The position numbers and the translations under genes were made by a program. Positions 1 through 6,228 of a stretch of 62,048 nucleotides of DNA are shown one piece after another. This DNA is from an uncultured Ruminococcus sp. (GTDB lineage: Bacteria > Bacillota > Clostridia > Oscillospirales > Ruminococcaceae): contig CAJTWE010000013.1 in NCBI GenBank assembly GCA_910579955.1, forward strand, positions 1-62,048, given 5' to 3'. Under the pieces are notes generated by a model, which made no database searches, was not told where the DNA came from, and was given only the letters and a program-made list of their open reading frames with translations. Every line of letters starts with the position of its first letter. The first letter of the stretch is position 1.

Positions 1-52
1 CGCCTACGATACTTGGACGGCGACGTCCTGGGAAAATTGGTCGATGCCGGTT
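1..52 (+). rRNA. rrf: 5S ribosomal RNA, 3' part
   Basis: The first ~52 bases match the 3' half of bacterial 5S rRNA (a GATACTTGG-like helix IV/V segment, then TGGGAAAATTGGTCGATGCCGG). The gene begins outside the window. A tRNA follows after 8 bases, as is usual at the end of an rRNA operon. The exact 3' end is approximate. Confidence 0.75.
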
Positions 53-59
53 CTCATAT

Positions 60-135
60 TCCTCCATAGCTCAGTCGGTAGAGCACTCGGCTGTTAACCG
101 AGTTGTCGTTGGTTCGAGTCCAACTGGGGGAGCCA
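60..135 (+). tRNA. tRNA-Asn (GTT)
   Basis: A full cloverleaf can be drawn. The acceptor pairs TCCTCCA (60-66) with TGGGGGA (125-131), including one G-U pair. The D arm has the GCTC/GAGC stem, the anticodon stem is CTCGG/CCGAG with loop CTGTTAA, and the anticodon GTT is at 93-95. The T loop is TTCGAGT and CCA is encoded at 133-135. Its position right after 5S rRNA fits an rRNA-operon tail. Confidence 0.97.
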
Positions 136-143
136 TATTAGAT

Positions 144-180
144 AAAGGCGAGCTATTTAATTGTTCGCCTTTATTTATTT
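144..180 (+). terminator. Rho-independent terminator of the rRNA/tRNA unit
   Basis: An AAAGGCGAGC / GTTCGCCTTT hairpin is followed by a T-rich tail (TTTATTTATTTTTT), just downstream of tRNA-Asn. Confidence 0.8.
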
Positions 181-237
181 TTTGCAGCATGATAAAATTA
201 AAATGCAAAATTTAAAAGTATGAAAGGGACGTTTCAA

Positions 238-654
238 ATGGAAAAAACATCAAAAAGTAAAAAGATAATCATAGGAGTTATAGGAATAGTTATTCTAGTA
301 GCTCTGTGCATCGGTATGTGGTTTTTATATAACGCAAATAAAAAAGATCCTGTAGATGGCGGAAAAAATATAACTATTCAAGTTGAATCTGAAAGAGACA
401 GTTATTCTTTTGAAAAGGAATATAATACTGATTTAGAATATCTCGGAGATTTTCTTGAAAAGGAGAATCTTATCGAATTTGAGGAATTAGATTATGGCAG
501 ATATGTTATTGCCGTACAGGGATATTCAGCAAATGATGAAGAACAATCATGGTGGAATATATCAGTAAACGGAGAATCCGCAACCACAGGAGTGGACGAA
601 ATAGTTCTTGAGGATGAGTCTGTTTATAAACTTGAACTTAAAATCGGATGGTAA
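238..654 (+). CDS. DUF4430-type membrane-anchored protein
   Basis: A 138-residue protein with an N-terminal basic stretch, one membrane segment (about residues 11-33) and an extracytoplasmic domain. The C-terminal pattern (SWWNISVNGE...GVDEIVLEDESVYKLEL) matches DUF4430, which resembles the C-terminal domain of the B12 carrier transcobalamin. I chose ATG 238 because AAAGGGAC lies just upstream; the in-frame ATG at 220 has no ribosome-binding site. The stop overlaps the start of the next gene, an ECF transporter substrate subunit, so the two are probably translated together. DUF4430 proteins are often encoded beside ECF S-components, so this may be an accessory substrate-capture protein. The substrate cannot be read from sequence. 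Confidence 0.7.
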   Translation: MEKTSKSKKIIIGVIGIVILVALCIGMWFLYNANKKDPVDGGKNITIQVESERDSYSFEKEYNTDLEYLGDFLEKENLIEFEELDYGRYVIAVQGYSANDEEQSWWNISVNGESATTGVDEIVLEDESVYKLELKIGW

Positions 655-1154
655 AAAAAAATAATATTATACAGCTTACAAGAATAGCGCTTCTAGGGGC
701 TTTGCTGTATGTAGCGCAAATTTCACTTTCATTTCTTCCCAATATTGAGGTTGTAACTCTTCTTATAGTGATATTTACAAAGAACCTTGGCAAAGAAGGC
801 ACAATAGCATGCTTTGTCTACGTTGGTCTTACTGCAATAACATGGGGATTTGGTATATGGTGGCTTACTTATCTTGTTGTCTGGCCTGTATTTTCATTAT
901 TGGTTTATAAGCTGCGAAAAATAGACAGCTGGTTCATATGGGCGGCGATCAACGGAGCATTTGGACTGATGTTCGGTGCAGTGTTTGCGATTCCGTACAT
1001 GTTTGTATCAATATCATATGCAGTTACTTATTGGATATCAGGGATACCATTTGATATTGCCCATTGTATTGGTAATATCGTGGTTGCAATTATTTTTGGA
1101 AAACCTATCGACTATTCAATGAAAAAAATACTTAAAGCCAGTAAAAACGTCTGA
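648..1154 (+). CDS. ECF transporter substrate-binding (S) component
   Basis: A 168-residue, almost entirely hydrophobic protein with about five to six membrane segments. The N-terminal pattern LTRIALLGALLYVAQ resembles the start of ECF-family S-components, which bind a vitamin or cofactor and dock onto a shared energising module (EcfT/EcfA) encoded elsewhere. It overlaps the upstream DUF4430 gene by 7 bases (ATGGTAA arrangement). A corrinoid or related vitamin is a reasonable guess because of the transcobalamin-like partner, but no riboswitch is visible upstream, and the specificity is inference. No EcfT or EcfA genes lie nearby. Confidence 0.75.
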   Translation: MVKKNNIIQLTRIALLGALLYVAQISLSFLPNIEVVTLLIVIFTKNLGKEGTIACFVYVGLTAITWGFGIWWLTYLVVWPVFSLLVYKLRKIDSWFIWAAINGAFGLMFGAVFAIPYMFVSISYAVTYWISGIPFDIAHCIGNIVVAIIFGKPIDYSMKKILKASKNV

Positions 1155-1184
1155 CTTGGAATATCAAGTTCAGACGTTTTTTAT
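1147..1184 (+). terminator. Rho-independent terminator
   Basis: AACGTCTGACTTG / CAAGTTCAGACGTT forms a long hairpin followed by TTTTTATTG. Its 5' arm includes the stop codon of the ECF S-component. It probably serves the convergent ATPase gene too. Confidence 0.88.
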
Positions 1185-1189
1185 TGTAA

Positions 1190-3076
1190 TTACAGCTTAT
1201 TTACATGCAAGGCACGTATTGCATTAAGGATTGCAATAACAGCAACGCCTACATCTGCAAAAATAGCAAACCACATATTTGTAATTCCAATTGCGCCAAG
1301 TATAAGGCAGATAAGTTTTATAATAAGTGCGAATGCAATGTTCTGATATACTATTCTTATGCACTTACGTGATATTTTAATGGCTTTGGTTATCTTTAAA
1401 GGGTCATCGTCCATTAAAACGACATCTGCGGCTTCAATGGCTGCATCTGAACCCATAGCACCCATTGCAATGCCTATATCAGCTCGTGTGAGAACAGGTG
1501 CGTCGTTTATTCCATCACCTACAAACGCCAGTTTTGCTTTTTCAGATTTAATTTTAATGAGTTTTTCTACTTCTTCAACCTTTTGTGCAGGCAAGAGTTC
1601 GCTTCTTACATCATCAATGCCTAAATCATTAGCAATTTGCATTGCAGCTTTTTTTCTATCACCTGTTAGCATGACTATTTGATGAACGCCTAGTCTTTTT
1701 AGTTTCTTGATGGCTGTAGCAGATGTAGGTTTTATTTTATCGGATATTAAAATGTAACCTGCATATTTTTTATCAAGTGCAATGTAAACTATCGTGCCGT
1801 TGCTTTTACATTCTTCAAATGAAATGCCAAGTTTTTTCATAAGCTTGTTATTGCCTGCTGCAACGGATATATTGTCAACTTTGGCAATTATTCCATGCCC
1901 GCTTATTTCCTCAATATCACTGATTCTGTTGCGATCTGCTTCTTTTCCATATGCCTTTTGAATACTTTTGCTTATTGGGTGAGAGGAAGAACACTCGGCA
2001 AGTGCAGCATATTCAAGAAGCTTTTTCTTTTCAATGCCATTTGCCGAATAAATTTCATTTACCTCGAAGATACCCTGAGTAAGCGTACCTGTTTTATCAA
2101 AGACAACGTATTTTGTTTTTGAGAGAGTTTCAAGATAATTTGAACCCTTTATCAAAATACCTTCTTTACTTGCGCCGCCAAGTCCTGCAAAGAAGCTCAG
2201 CGGAACGCTTATTACAAGTGCACATGGACAGCTTATAACAAGAAATGTCAGTGCTCTGTATATCCAGTCAGCCCAAGAAGGGGACATGTTCATAAATATA
2301 CTTACAAGCGGAGGAATTATAGCTAAAGCTAATGCACTATAGCATACAATAGGCGTATATACTCTTGCAAATCTTGAAATAAAGTTTTCTGATTTAGACT
2401 TGCGTGAACTTGAATTTTCCACAAGCTCCAGAATTTTAGAAACAGTTGATTCACCGAATTCTTTTGTAGTACGTATTTTCAGAACGCCTGACATATTTAT
2501 ACATCCGCTTATGATCTCATCGCCTGTTTTTACATTACGAGGCATGCTTTCGCCTGTAAGTGCACTTGTGTTAAGTGAAGATGCGCCCTCTATGATGATA
2601 CCATCTATCGGAATTTTTTCACCCGGCTGTACAACGATAATACTGCCGACCTGTACGTCATCCGGATCAACTTGTTTAATTCCGCTTTCTGTTTCAATAT
2701 TAGCGTAATCTGGACGAATATCCATTAGTTCACTAATGTTTTTTCGGCTTTTTCCGACGGCATAGCTCTGAAAGAGTTCACCAACCTGATAAAATAGCAT
2801 AACAGCTATGGCCTCTAAATAGTCGCCGCTTTTATCGTAAATAGCAAGAGCAAACGCACCTACAGTTGCAATTGCCATAAGAAAGTTTTCATCAAAAACC
2901 CTGCGATTTAGAATACCCTTCCATGCTTTTCTAAGAATATCGTATCCTATTATCAGATAAACAGCAAGATAAAGCAGCAGTTGTAAAACTCCCGTTATGG
3001 GCAGGAAAAACAAAATTAAAAGCATTATTGCTGTGATTATGATTCTTATAAGCACCTTTTTTTGTTTCTTGTTCAT
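1190..3076 (-). CDS. P1B-type heavy-metal-translocating ATPase (Zn/Cd/Pb type)
   Basis: A 628-residue metal-exporting ATPase that uses ATP to pump divalent soft metals out of the cytoplasm. All catalytic elements are visible: actuator TGES (174-177), the membrane metal site CPC (283-285), phosphorylation motif DKTGTLT with Asp327, the SSHP nucleotide-domain motif, and GDGINDAP. The last membrane helix carries an Asp in the context ADVGVAVIAILNAIR, which in ZntA/CadA relatives marks Zn2+/Cd2+/Pb2+ specificity. There is no N-terminal HMA domain; instead an HMA protein is encoded separately just upstream. The start has AAGGAGG at good spacing, and one copy of the locus operator lies at 3099-3118. 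Expression is probably controlled by the ArsR-type gene at 3521. Confidence 0.95.
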   Translation of the reverse strand: MNKKQKKVLIRIIITAIMLLILFFLPITGVLQLLLYLAVYLIIGYDILRKAWKGILNRRVFDENFLMAIATVGAFALAIYDKSGDYLEAIAVMLFYQVGELFQSYAVGKSRKNISELMDIRPDYANIETESGIKQVDPDDVQVGSIIVVQPGEKIPIDGIIIEGASSLNTSALTGESMPRNVKTGDEIISGCINMSGVLKIRTTKEFGESTVSKILELVENSSSRKSKSENFISRFARVYTPIVCYSALALAIIPPLVSIFMNMSPSWADWIYRALTFLVISCPCALVISVPLSFFAGLGGASKEGILIKGSNYLETLSKTKYVVFDKTGTLTQGIFEVNEIYSANGIEKKKLLEYAALAECSSSHPISKSIQKAYGKEADRNRISDIEEISGHGIIAKVDNISVAAGNNKLMKKLGISFEECKSNGTIVYIALDKKYAGYILISDKIKPTSATAIKKLKRLGVHQIVMLTGDRKKAAMQIANDLGIDDVRSELLPAQKVEEVEKLIKIKSEKAKLAFVGDGINDAPVLTRADIGIAMGAMGSDAAIEAADVVLMDDDPLKITKAIKISRKCIRIVYQNIAFALIIKLICLILGAIGITNMWFAIFADVGVAVIAILNAIRALHVNKL

Positions 3077-3098
3077 GTTCGTATCCTCCTTGAATTAC

Positions 3099-3118
3099 AA
3101 TTAAGCAATCGTTTAATC
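3099..3118 (-). promoter_or_regulatory. Probable metal-repressor operator, copy 1
   Basis: This 20-mer, AATTAAGCAATCGTTTAATC, recurs in reverse orientation at 3425-3444 with a single difference. It has imperfect inverted-repeat arms (ATTAAGC / GTTTAAT). It lies just upstream of the ATPase ribosome-binding site, so the ATPase may have its own repressor-controlled promoter besides read-through from the HMA gene. Confidence 0.7.
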
Positions 3119-3168
3119 GTTCGCTTTAAGTTTACGCCCAAGATGTTTTTTCAAGGGCGTTGTGGTGA

Positions 3169-3387
3169 CTAGAATTCAATTTCACAATCAGGTTCTACTT
3201 TTTTGCAGGCTTTAAGAACGTTTTTCATGACTTTTTTAGGCTCAAAATCGCTTTCAAATTCCACTATCATTTTCTGTGTCATAAAATTTACTGTTACAGC
3301 AGCAACGCCTTCAACTTTGGCAGCTGCACTTTCCATAAGATTAGCGCAATTAGCGCAGTCAACTTCAATATTATAAGTTTTTTTCAT
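3169..3387 (-). CDS. Free-standing heavy-metal-associated (HMA) domain protein
   Basis: A 72-residue ferredoxin-fold metal-binding protein of the Atx1/CopZ type. The metal motif is DCANCAN (Cys11, Cys14), and the pattern up to VEGVAAVTVNFMTQKMIVEFE is typical. It probably acts as a cytoplasmic metallochaperone, or as the detached N-terminal metal-binding domain of the P1B ATPase next to it, which lacks one. It is divergent from the ArsR gene and shares the 53-130 bp control region with it. Confidence 0.9.
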   Translation of the reverse strand: MKKTYNIEVDCANCANLMESAAAKVEGVAAVTVNFMTQKMIVEFESDFEPKKVMKNVLKACKKVEPDCEIEF

Positions 3388-3424
3388 GTAAAAAACCTCT
3401 TTTTTAAAAATATTTTTTATTTAT

Positions 3425-3463
3425 GATTAAACGCTTGCTTAATTGTTCTAATTATAGTATAAT
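3425..3463 (+). promoter_or_regulatory. arsR-type gene promoter with operator copy 2
   Basis: The -35 box TTGCTT (3435-3440), a 17-bp spacer and the -10 box TATAAT (3458-3463) form a promoter for the repressor gene. The operator GATTAAACGCTTGCTTAATT (3425-3444) covers the -35 box. Its reverse complement differs from the 3099-3118 copy at one base. Repressor bound here would block its own gene and could also block the divergent HMA gene. Confidence 0.75.
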
Positions 3464-3520
3464 ACAATTATAAGCATAAGTCAAGTACTTTTTCAAAAAA
3501 ATTTTCGGAGGTAAAAATAT

Positions 3521-3886
3521 ATGTCTGTAAACACGCTGCCGCACGACCATGGCAATGAAAGTAATTTTAAAAATTTACAGGATAAGCTTAATGATATTGA
3601 TAATTTCAGTATTGTTGCAAATGTATTCAATCAACTTGGGTGTACTACCAGATTACGCATTTTCTGGTTGCTTTGTCACTGTGAGGAATGCGTAGTAAAT
3701 ATAGCGGCCATGATGGATATGTCCAGTCCTGCGGTAGCGCATCACCTTAAACCGCTGCGTGATAACGGTCTTATAGTTAGTCGCAGAGAGGGAAAAGAAG
3801 TTTATTATCGTGCTGCTGATACGCCGGAGAGCAACCTTCTTCATACGATGATAGAACAGGTTATGGAAATATCTTGTCCTGAGTAA
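3521..3886 (+). CDS. ArsR/SmtB-family metal-sensing repressor
   Basis: A 121-residue winged-helix repressor that releases DNA on binding metal. The recognition-helix region DMSSPAVAHHLKPLRDNGLIVSRREGKEVYYR is typical. A Cys-rich alpha-3 motif LLCHCEECV (Cys52, Cys54, Cys57) resembles the CadC-type ELCVCD sensor site, and an N-terminal LPHDHGNE supplies possible extra His ligands. The start has CGGAGG upstream. It is divergent from the HMA and ATPase genes, whose control region holds two near-identical operators, so it most likely represses the efflux locus and itself. The Cys-x-Cys site favours Cd/Pb/Zn over copper. Confidence 0.93.
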   Translation: MSVNTLPHDHGNESNFKNLQDKLNDIDNFSIVANVFNQLGCTTRLRIFWLLCHCEECVVNIAAMMDMSSPAVAHHLKPLRDNGLIVSRREGKEVYYRAADTPESNLLHTMIEQVMEISCPE

Positions 3887-3907
3887 AAACATAAGGGGAA
3901 TATTGTT

Positions 3908-4348
3908 ATGAGTATGCTTACAAAAAAGTATAATGAAACAGAGATGCTTACAATGCTAAGCAAGCTTTTGTTAGAGTCTGATGAATATATAGAAACGGCT
4001 GTTTATTGTATGTTTAAGGGAACAGGTGTTTTTAGAAGTGGATATTCATTTTGCGGATATGCAGCGATTACAAGTAAAAATCGTTTTATTGGATATCAAA
4101 TGGCAATGCTTAATACATCACCTATTTTGCTTAGTATGGATGATTTGGTAAAAGTTAAAATATCCAGCGCTTTATTAGGGCAGAAGTCTGTATATCTTGA
4201 ATTTAAATCAGACGAGACATACAAAATAAAAGTACAGTTTGCTTCAAAAGTATATGGTGCAAAATTTCCAAATCAGGAACGTAATGTTGAAATTATGCTT
4301 GAGATTTTTAGGGAAAAGCAGAATATGTTAAATTTGGGAATGATGTGA
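3908..4348 (+). CDS. Hypothetical protein, possibly PH-like
   Basis: A 146-residue soluble protein that I do not recognise with confidence. The middle part (GYAAITSKNRFIGYQMAMLN, then alternating strands VKVKISSALLGQKSVYLEFKS) looks like a beta-rich bacterial PH-type domain. It starts 21 bases after the ArsR gene with AAGGGGAA upstream and is followed 17 bases later by an HD hydrolase gene, so the three probably share a transcript. No signal peptide or membrane segment is seen. Confidence 0.6.
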   Translation: MSMLTKKYNETEMLTMLSKLLLESDEYIETAVYCMFKGTGVFRSGYSFCGYAAITSKNRFIGYQMAMLNTSPILLSMDDLVKVKISSALLGQKSVYLEFKSDETYKIKVQFASKVYGAKFPNQERNVEIMLEIFREKQNMLNLGMM

Positions 4349-4365
4349 TGTGAGGAGATATTGCT

Positions 4366-4851
4366 GTGAATGAGTGTGAAAGGCTTAAACTTGCGTATCA
4401 ATACGCTGAAGAAAAGCACCGTGGACAATATCGTAAAGGTGGAGAGCCGTATATTACTCATCCACTTGCTGTTGCAAAGATTTTAAGAGAAAAAGGTTTT
4501 GGCATAGACTATCAGATAACAGCGCTTTTTCATGATTTGCTGGAGGATACAGACGCTTCTGAAGAGATGATAGAAAAACTCGGAGGGAAGAACGTTCTTA
4601 AAGCAGTAAAGTTGCTTACCAAATCAGATGGTTATAATATGTCAGAATATGTTGCCGGCATAAAAAGCGACCCTATAGCATTTGCTGTGAAGGGCGCTGA
4701 TAGGCTTCATAATCTGCAAAGTGCTTTTGTAGCAAGTATTGATTTTAAGAAAAGATATATTCGTGAAAGTAGGGAATGGTACTTTGATTTTTGTCCTGAA
4801 ATTCCTGAAGCTATAAAAGCACTGGCCGATTCTATTGAAGATCAAACGTAA
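4366..4851 (+). CDS. HD-domain phosphohydrolase, small (p)ppGpp hydrolase-like
   Basis: A 161-residue single-domain HD protein similar to the hydrolase half of RelA/SpoT (a Mesh1-like small alarmone hydrolase). Visible motifs are HRGQYRKGGEPYITHPLAVA, the catalytic HD in ALFHDLLEDTD, and KGADRLHNLQS. It begins at GTG 4366 with GAGGAG eight bases upstream. There is no synthetase or TGS domain. It may hydrolyse (p)ppGpp or a related nucleotide; the exact substrate is inference. Confidence 0.8.
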   Translation: MNECERLKLAYQYAEEKHRGQYRKGGEPYITHPLAVAKILREKGFGIDYQITALFHDLLEDTDASEEMIEKLGGKNVLKAVKLLTKSDGYNMSEYVAGIKSDPIAFAVKGADRLHNLQSAFVASIDFKKRYIRESREWYFDFCPEIPEAIKALADSIEDQT

Positions 4852-4937
4852 ATTTGCATAAAATTGCTTTTGAAAATATACTGTAATATGTTTAGTTTTA
4901 ATGAAACTGCTTTAAATTAAATTGTTTTTTCAAAATA

Positions 4938-5036
4938 CCATTGACAAGTTTTCTTGTCAATGGTATAATCTATTATGACAAATAAAGTTGTCATAATAAA
5001 AACTATACTTGTCATAAATTCAAGAATGTTTGTCAA
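4938..5036 (+). promoter_or_regulatory. Consensus promoter buried in an array of TTGTCA palindromes
   Basis: A perfect consensus promoter (TTGACA 4941-4946, 17-bp spacer, TATAAT 4964-4969) is overlaid by a perfect 11-bp inverted repeat, CCATTGACAAG (4938-4948) and CTTGTCAATGG (4953-4963). A second perfect 10-bp inverted repeat follows, ATTATGACAA (4972-4981) and TTGTCATAAT (4988-4997). Two more TTGTCA half-sites lie at 5009-5014 and 5030-5035. This is a strong operator array, most simply bound by the XRE regulator encoded at 5168. Confidence 0.8.
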
Positions 5037-5055
5037 ATAATAAGGAGGACATATT

Positions 5056-5130
5056 ATGACTATCGGTTGTATCAAAGGAATGGTATCTTGTTATTTTATG
5101 GTGTGGTGTAATCCTAAGCGGATGCAATAA
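5056..5130 (+). CDS. Possible 24-residue micro-ORF
   Basis: ATG 5056 follows a near-perfect TAAGGAGGAC ribosome-binding site and opens a 24-codon frame (MTIGCIKGMVSC... ending NPKRMQ) with three Cys and a hydrophobic middle. It is the first ORF after the palindrome-rich promoter and precedes the XRE gene by 37 bases. It could be a leader or signalling peptide, or a decayed gene remnant. Support is the ribosome-binding site and position only. Confidence 0.4.
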   Translation: MTIGCIKGMVSCYFMVWCNPKRMQ

Positions 5131-5167
5131 ATTTAGAAGTAAAAATATAATAAACGAGGTGCGTTAA

Positions 5168-5371
5168 ATGCCGCTAAAAAATCATTTAAAAGAATTGCGT
5201 GCAAGAATAGGTGTGAATCAACAAGAAATGGGTAAGCTTGTTGGGACATCACGTCAGACTATAAGTCAAATAGAGCGTGGAGATTATTCTCCATCGGTTA
5301 CCCTTGCACTTAAAATTGCTAAAGTTTGTAATGTTACTGTCGAAGACGTTTTTGAATACGAGGAGGACTAA
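5168..5371 (+). CDS. XRE-family transcriptional regulator, short
   Basis: A 67-residue protein that is essentially one helix-turn-helix domain of the Cro/CI type (QQEMGKLVGTSRQTISQIERGDYSPSVTLALKIAKVCNVTVEDVF), with no extra sensing domain. It sits four bases upstream of a DUF3169-like membrane protein gene, a common pairing in Firmicutes. The TTGTCA palindromes upstream are the obvious candidate binding sites, implying autoregulation. Confidence 0.93.
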   Translation: MPLKNHLKELRARIGVNQQEMGKLVGTSRQTISQIERGDYSPSVTLALKIAKVCNVTVEDVFEYEED

Positions 5372-5375
5372 TGAA

Positions 5376-6164
5376 ATGAGTAAAGATGATAAGCGTAATA
5401 AGAAGAAGGTTAATGTAACTGTAAAAGTTATCCGAATTGCTATAATAATGTTTGTATGTGGAATAGCAGGATATGGCTGTGGTAGAATTGCAGGGATCTT
5501 TAAGAATAAGGGCATTATAGAAAATCTTGCAGATGTATTGAAAACAGCCGCAGTTTATGGAATTCCGATAATTTACCCTGTGGTTATAATTGCTCTGCTT
5601 GGAATCTCATTCTATAAATATATAAAAGCCAAACGTGCATTTAGTGTACTGACTGATGACGATGAGGACAGAATGCTTGATATTGATCATAGTTTGAGTG
5701 TGCCGAATATGCTTTTGAATCTTTGTCTTATACTTTCGCTTACTTTATTCTCATTATTTATGGAGACAATTGAACTAAGTGTATTTTCGGATTCCATCAA
5801 GGGAATTATAATGCTTGCTGCATCAGTATTTTTTATAATTTCTTACATAGTATTATTTGTAATAGCAAGACAGTGTGTTGAACTTTCCAAGAAAATAAAT
5901 CCGGAAAAGCAAGGTGATTTGCTGGATTTAAATTTTAATAAAAAATGGGAAGAAAGCAGCGACGAAGCTCAAAAGCTTATCATGTATAAAGCGGGCTTTA
6001 AAGCATATAAGGTTACAAATTATGCAATGATGGGAGTATATCTTATTTGTCTGGTCGCACAGTTTGCATTTCATGCAGGCGTTATGCCTATTATTGTCGT
6101 ATCAATTATATGGCTTATTATGACAGCTGTATTTTGCATAGAAAGTGCACGTCTTGAAAAATAA
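5376..6164 (+). CDS. DUF3169-like membrane protein
   Basis: A 262-residue protein with about six membrane segments: two near the N-terminus around residues 20-80, two mid-protein, and two at the C-terminus (YAMMGVYLICLVAQF and IIVVSIIWLIMTAVF). The pattern and pairing with a small XRE regulator fit DUF3169. ATG 5376 is preceded by AGGAGG at the end of the XRE gene; a longer frame starting at 5277 would overlap the XRE gene almost entirely and is unlikely. Function unknown. Confidence 0.75.
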   Translation: MSKDDKRNKKKVNVTVKVIRIAIIMFVCGIAGYGCGRIAGIFKNKGIIENLADVLKTAAVYGIPIIYPVVIIALLGISFYKYIKAKRAFSVLTDDDEDRMLDIDHSLSVPNMLLNLCLILSLTLFSLFMETIELSVFSDSIKGIIMLAASVFFIISYIVLFVIARQCVELSKKINPEKQGDLLDLNFNKKWEESSDEAQKLIMYKAGFKAYKVTNYAMMGVYLICLVAQFAFHAGVMPIIVVSIIWLIMTAVFCIESARLEK

Positions 6165-6173
6165 AAACAAATC

Positions 6174-6216
6174 AAAAAGGAGCTGCTGCATTGCTGCAAC
6201 AGCTCCTTTAACTTTT
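6174..6216. terminator. Bidirectional terminator
   Basis: AAAAAGGAGCTG ... CAGCTCCTTT forms a hairpin between convergent genes, with an A-run on one side and CTTT/TTTT on the other, so it can serve both the DUF3169-like gene and ispH-rpsA. Confidence 0.8.
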
Positions 6217-6228
6217 AGTTATTAAATC

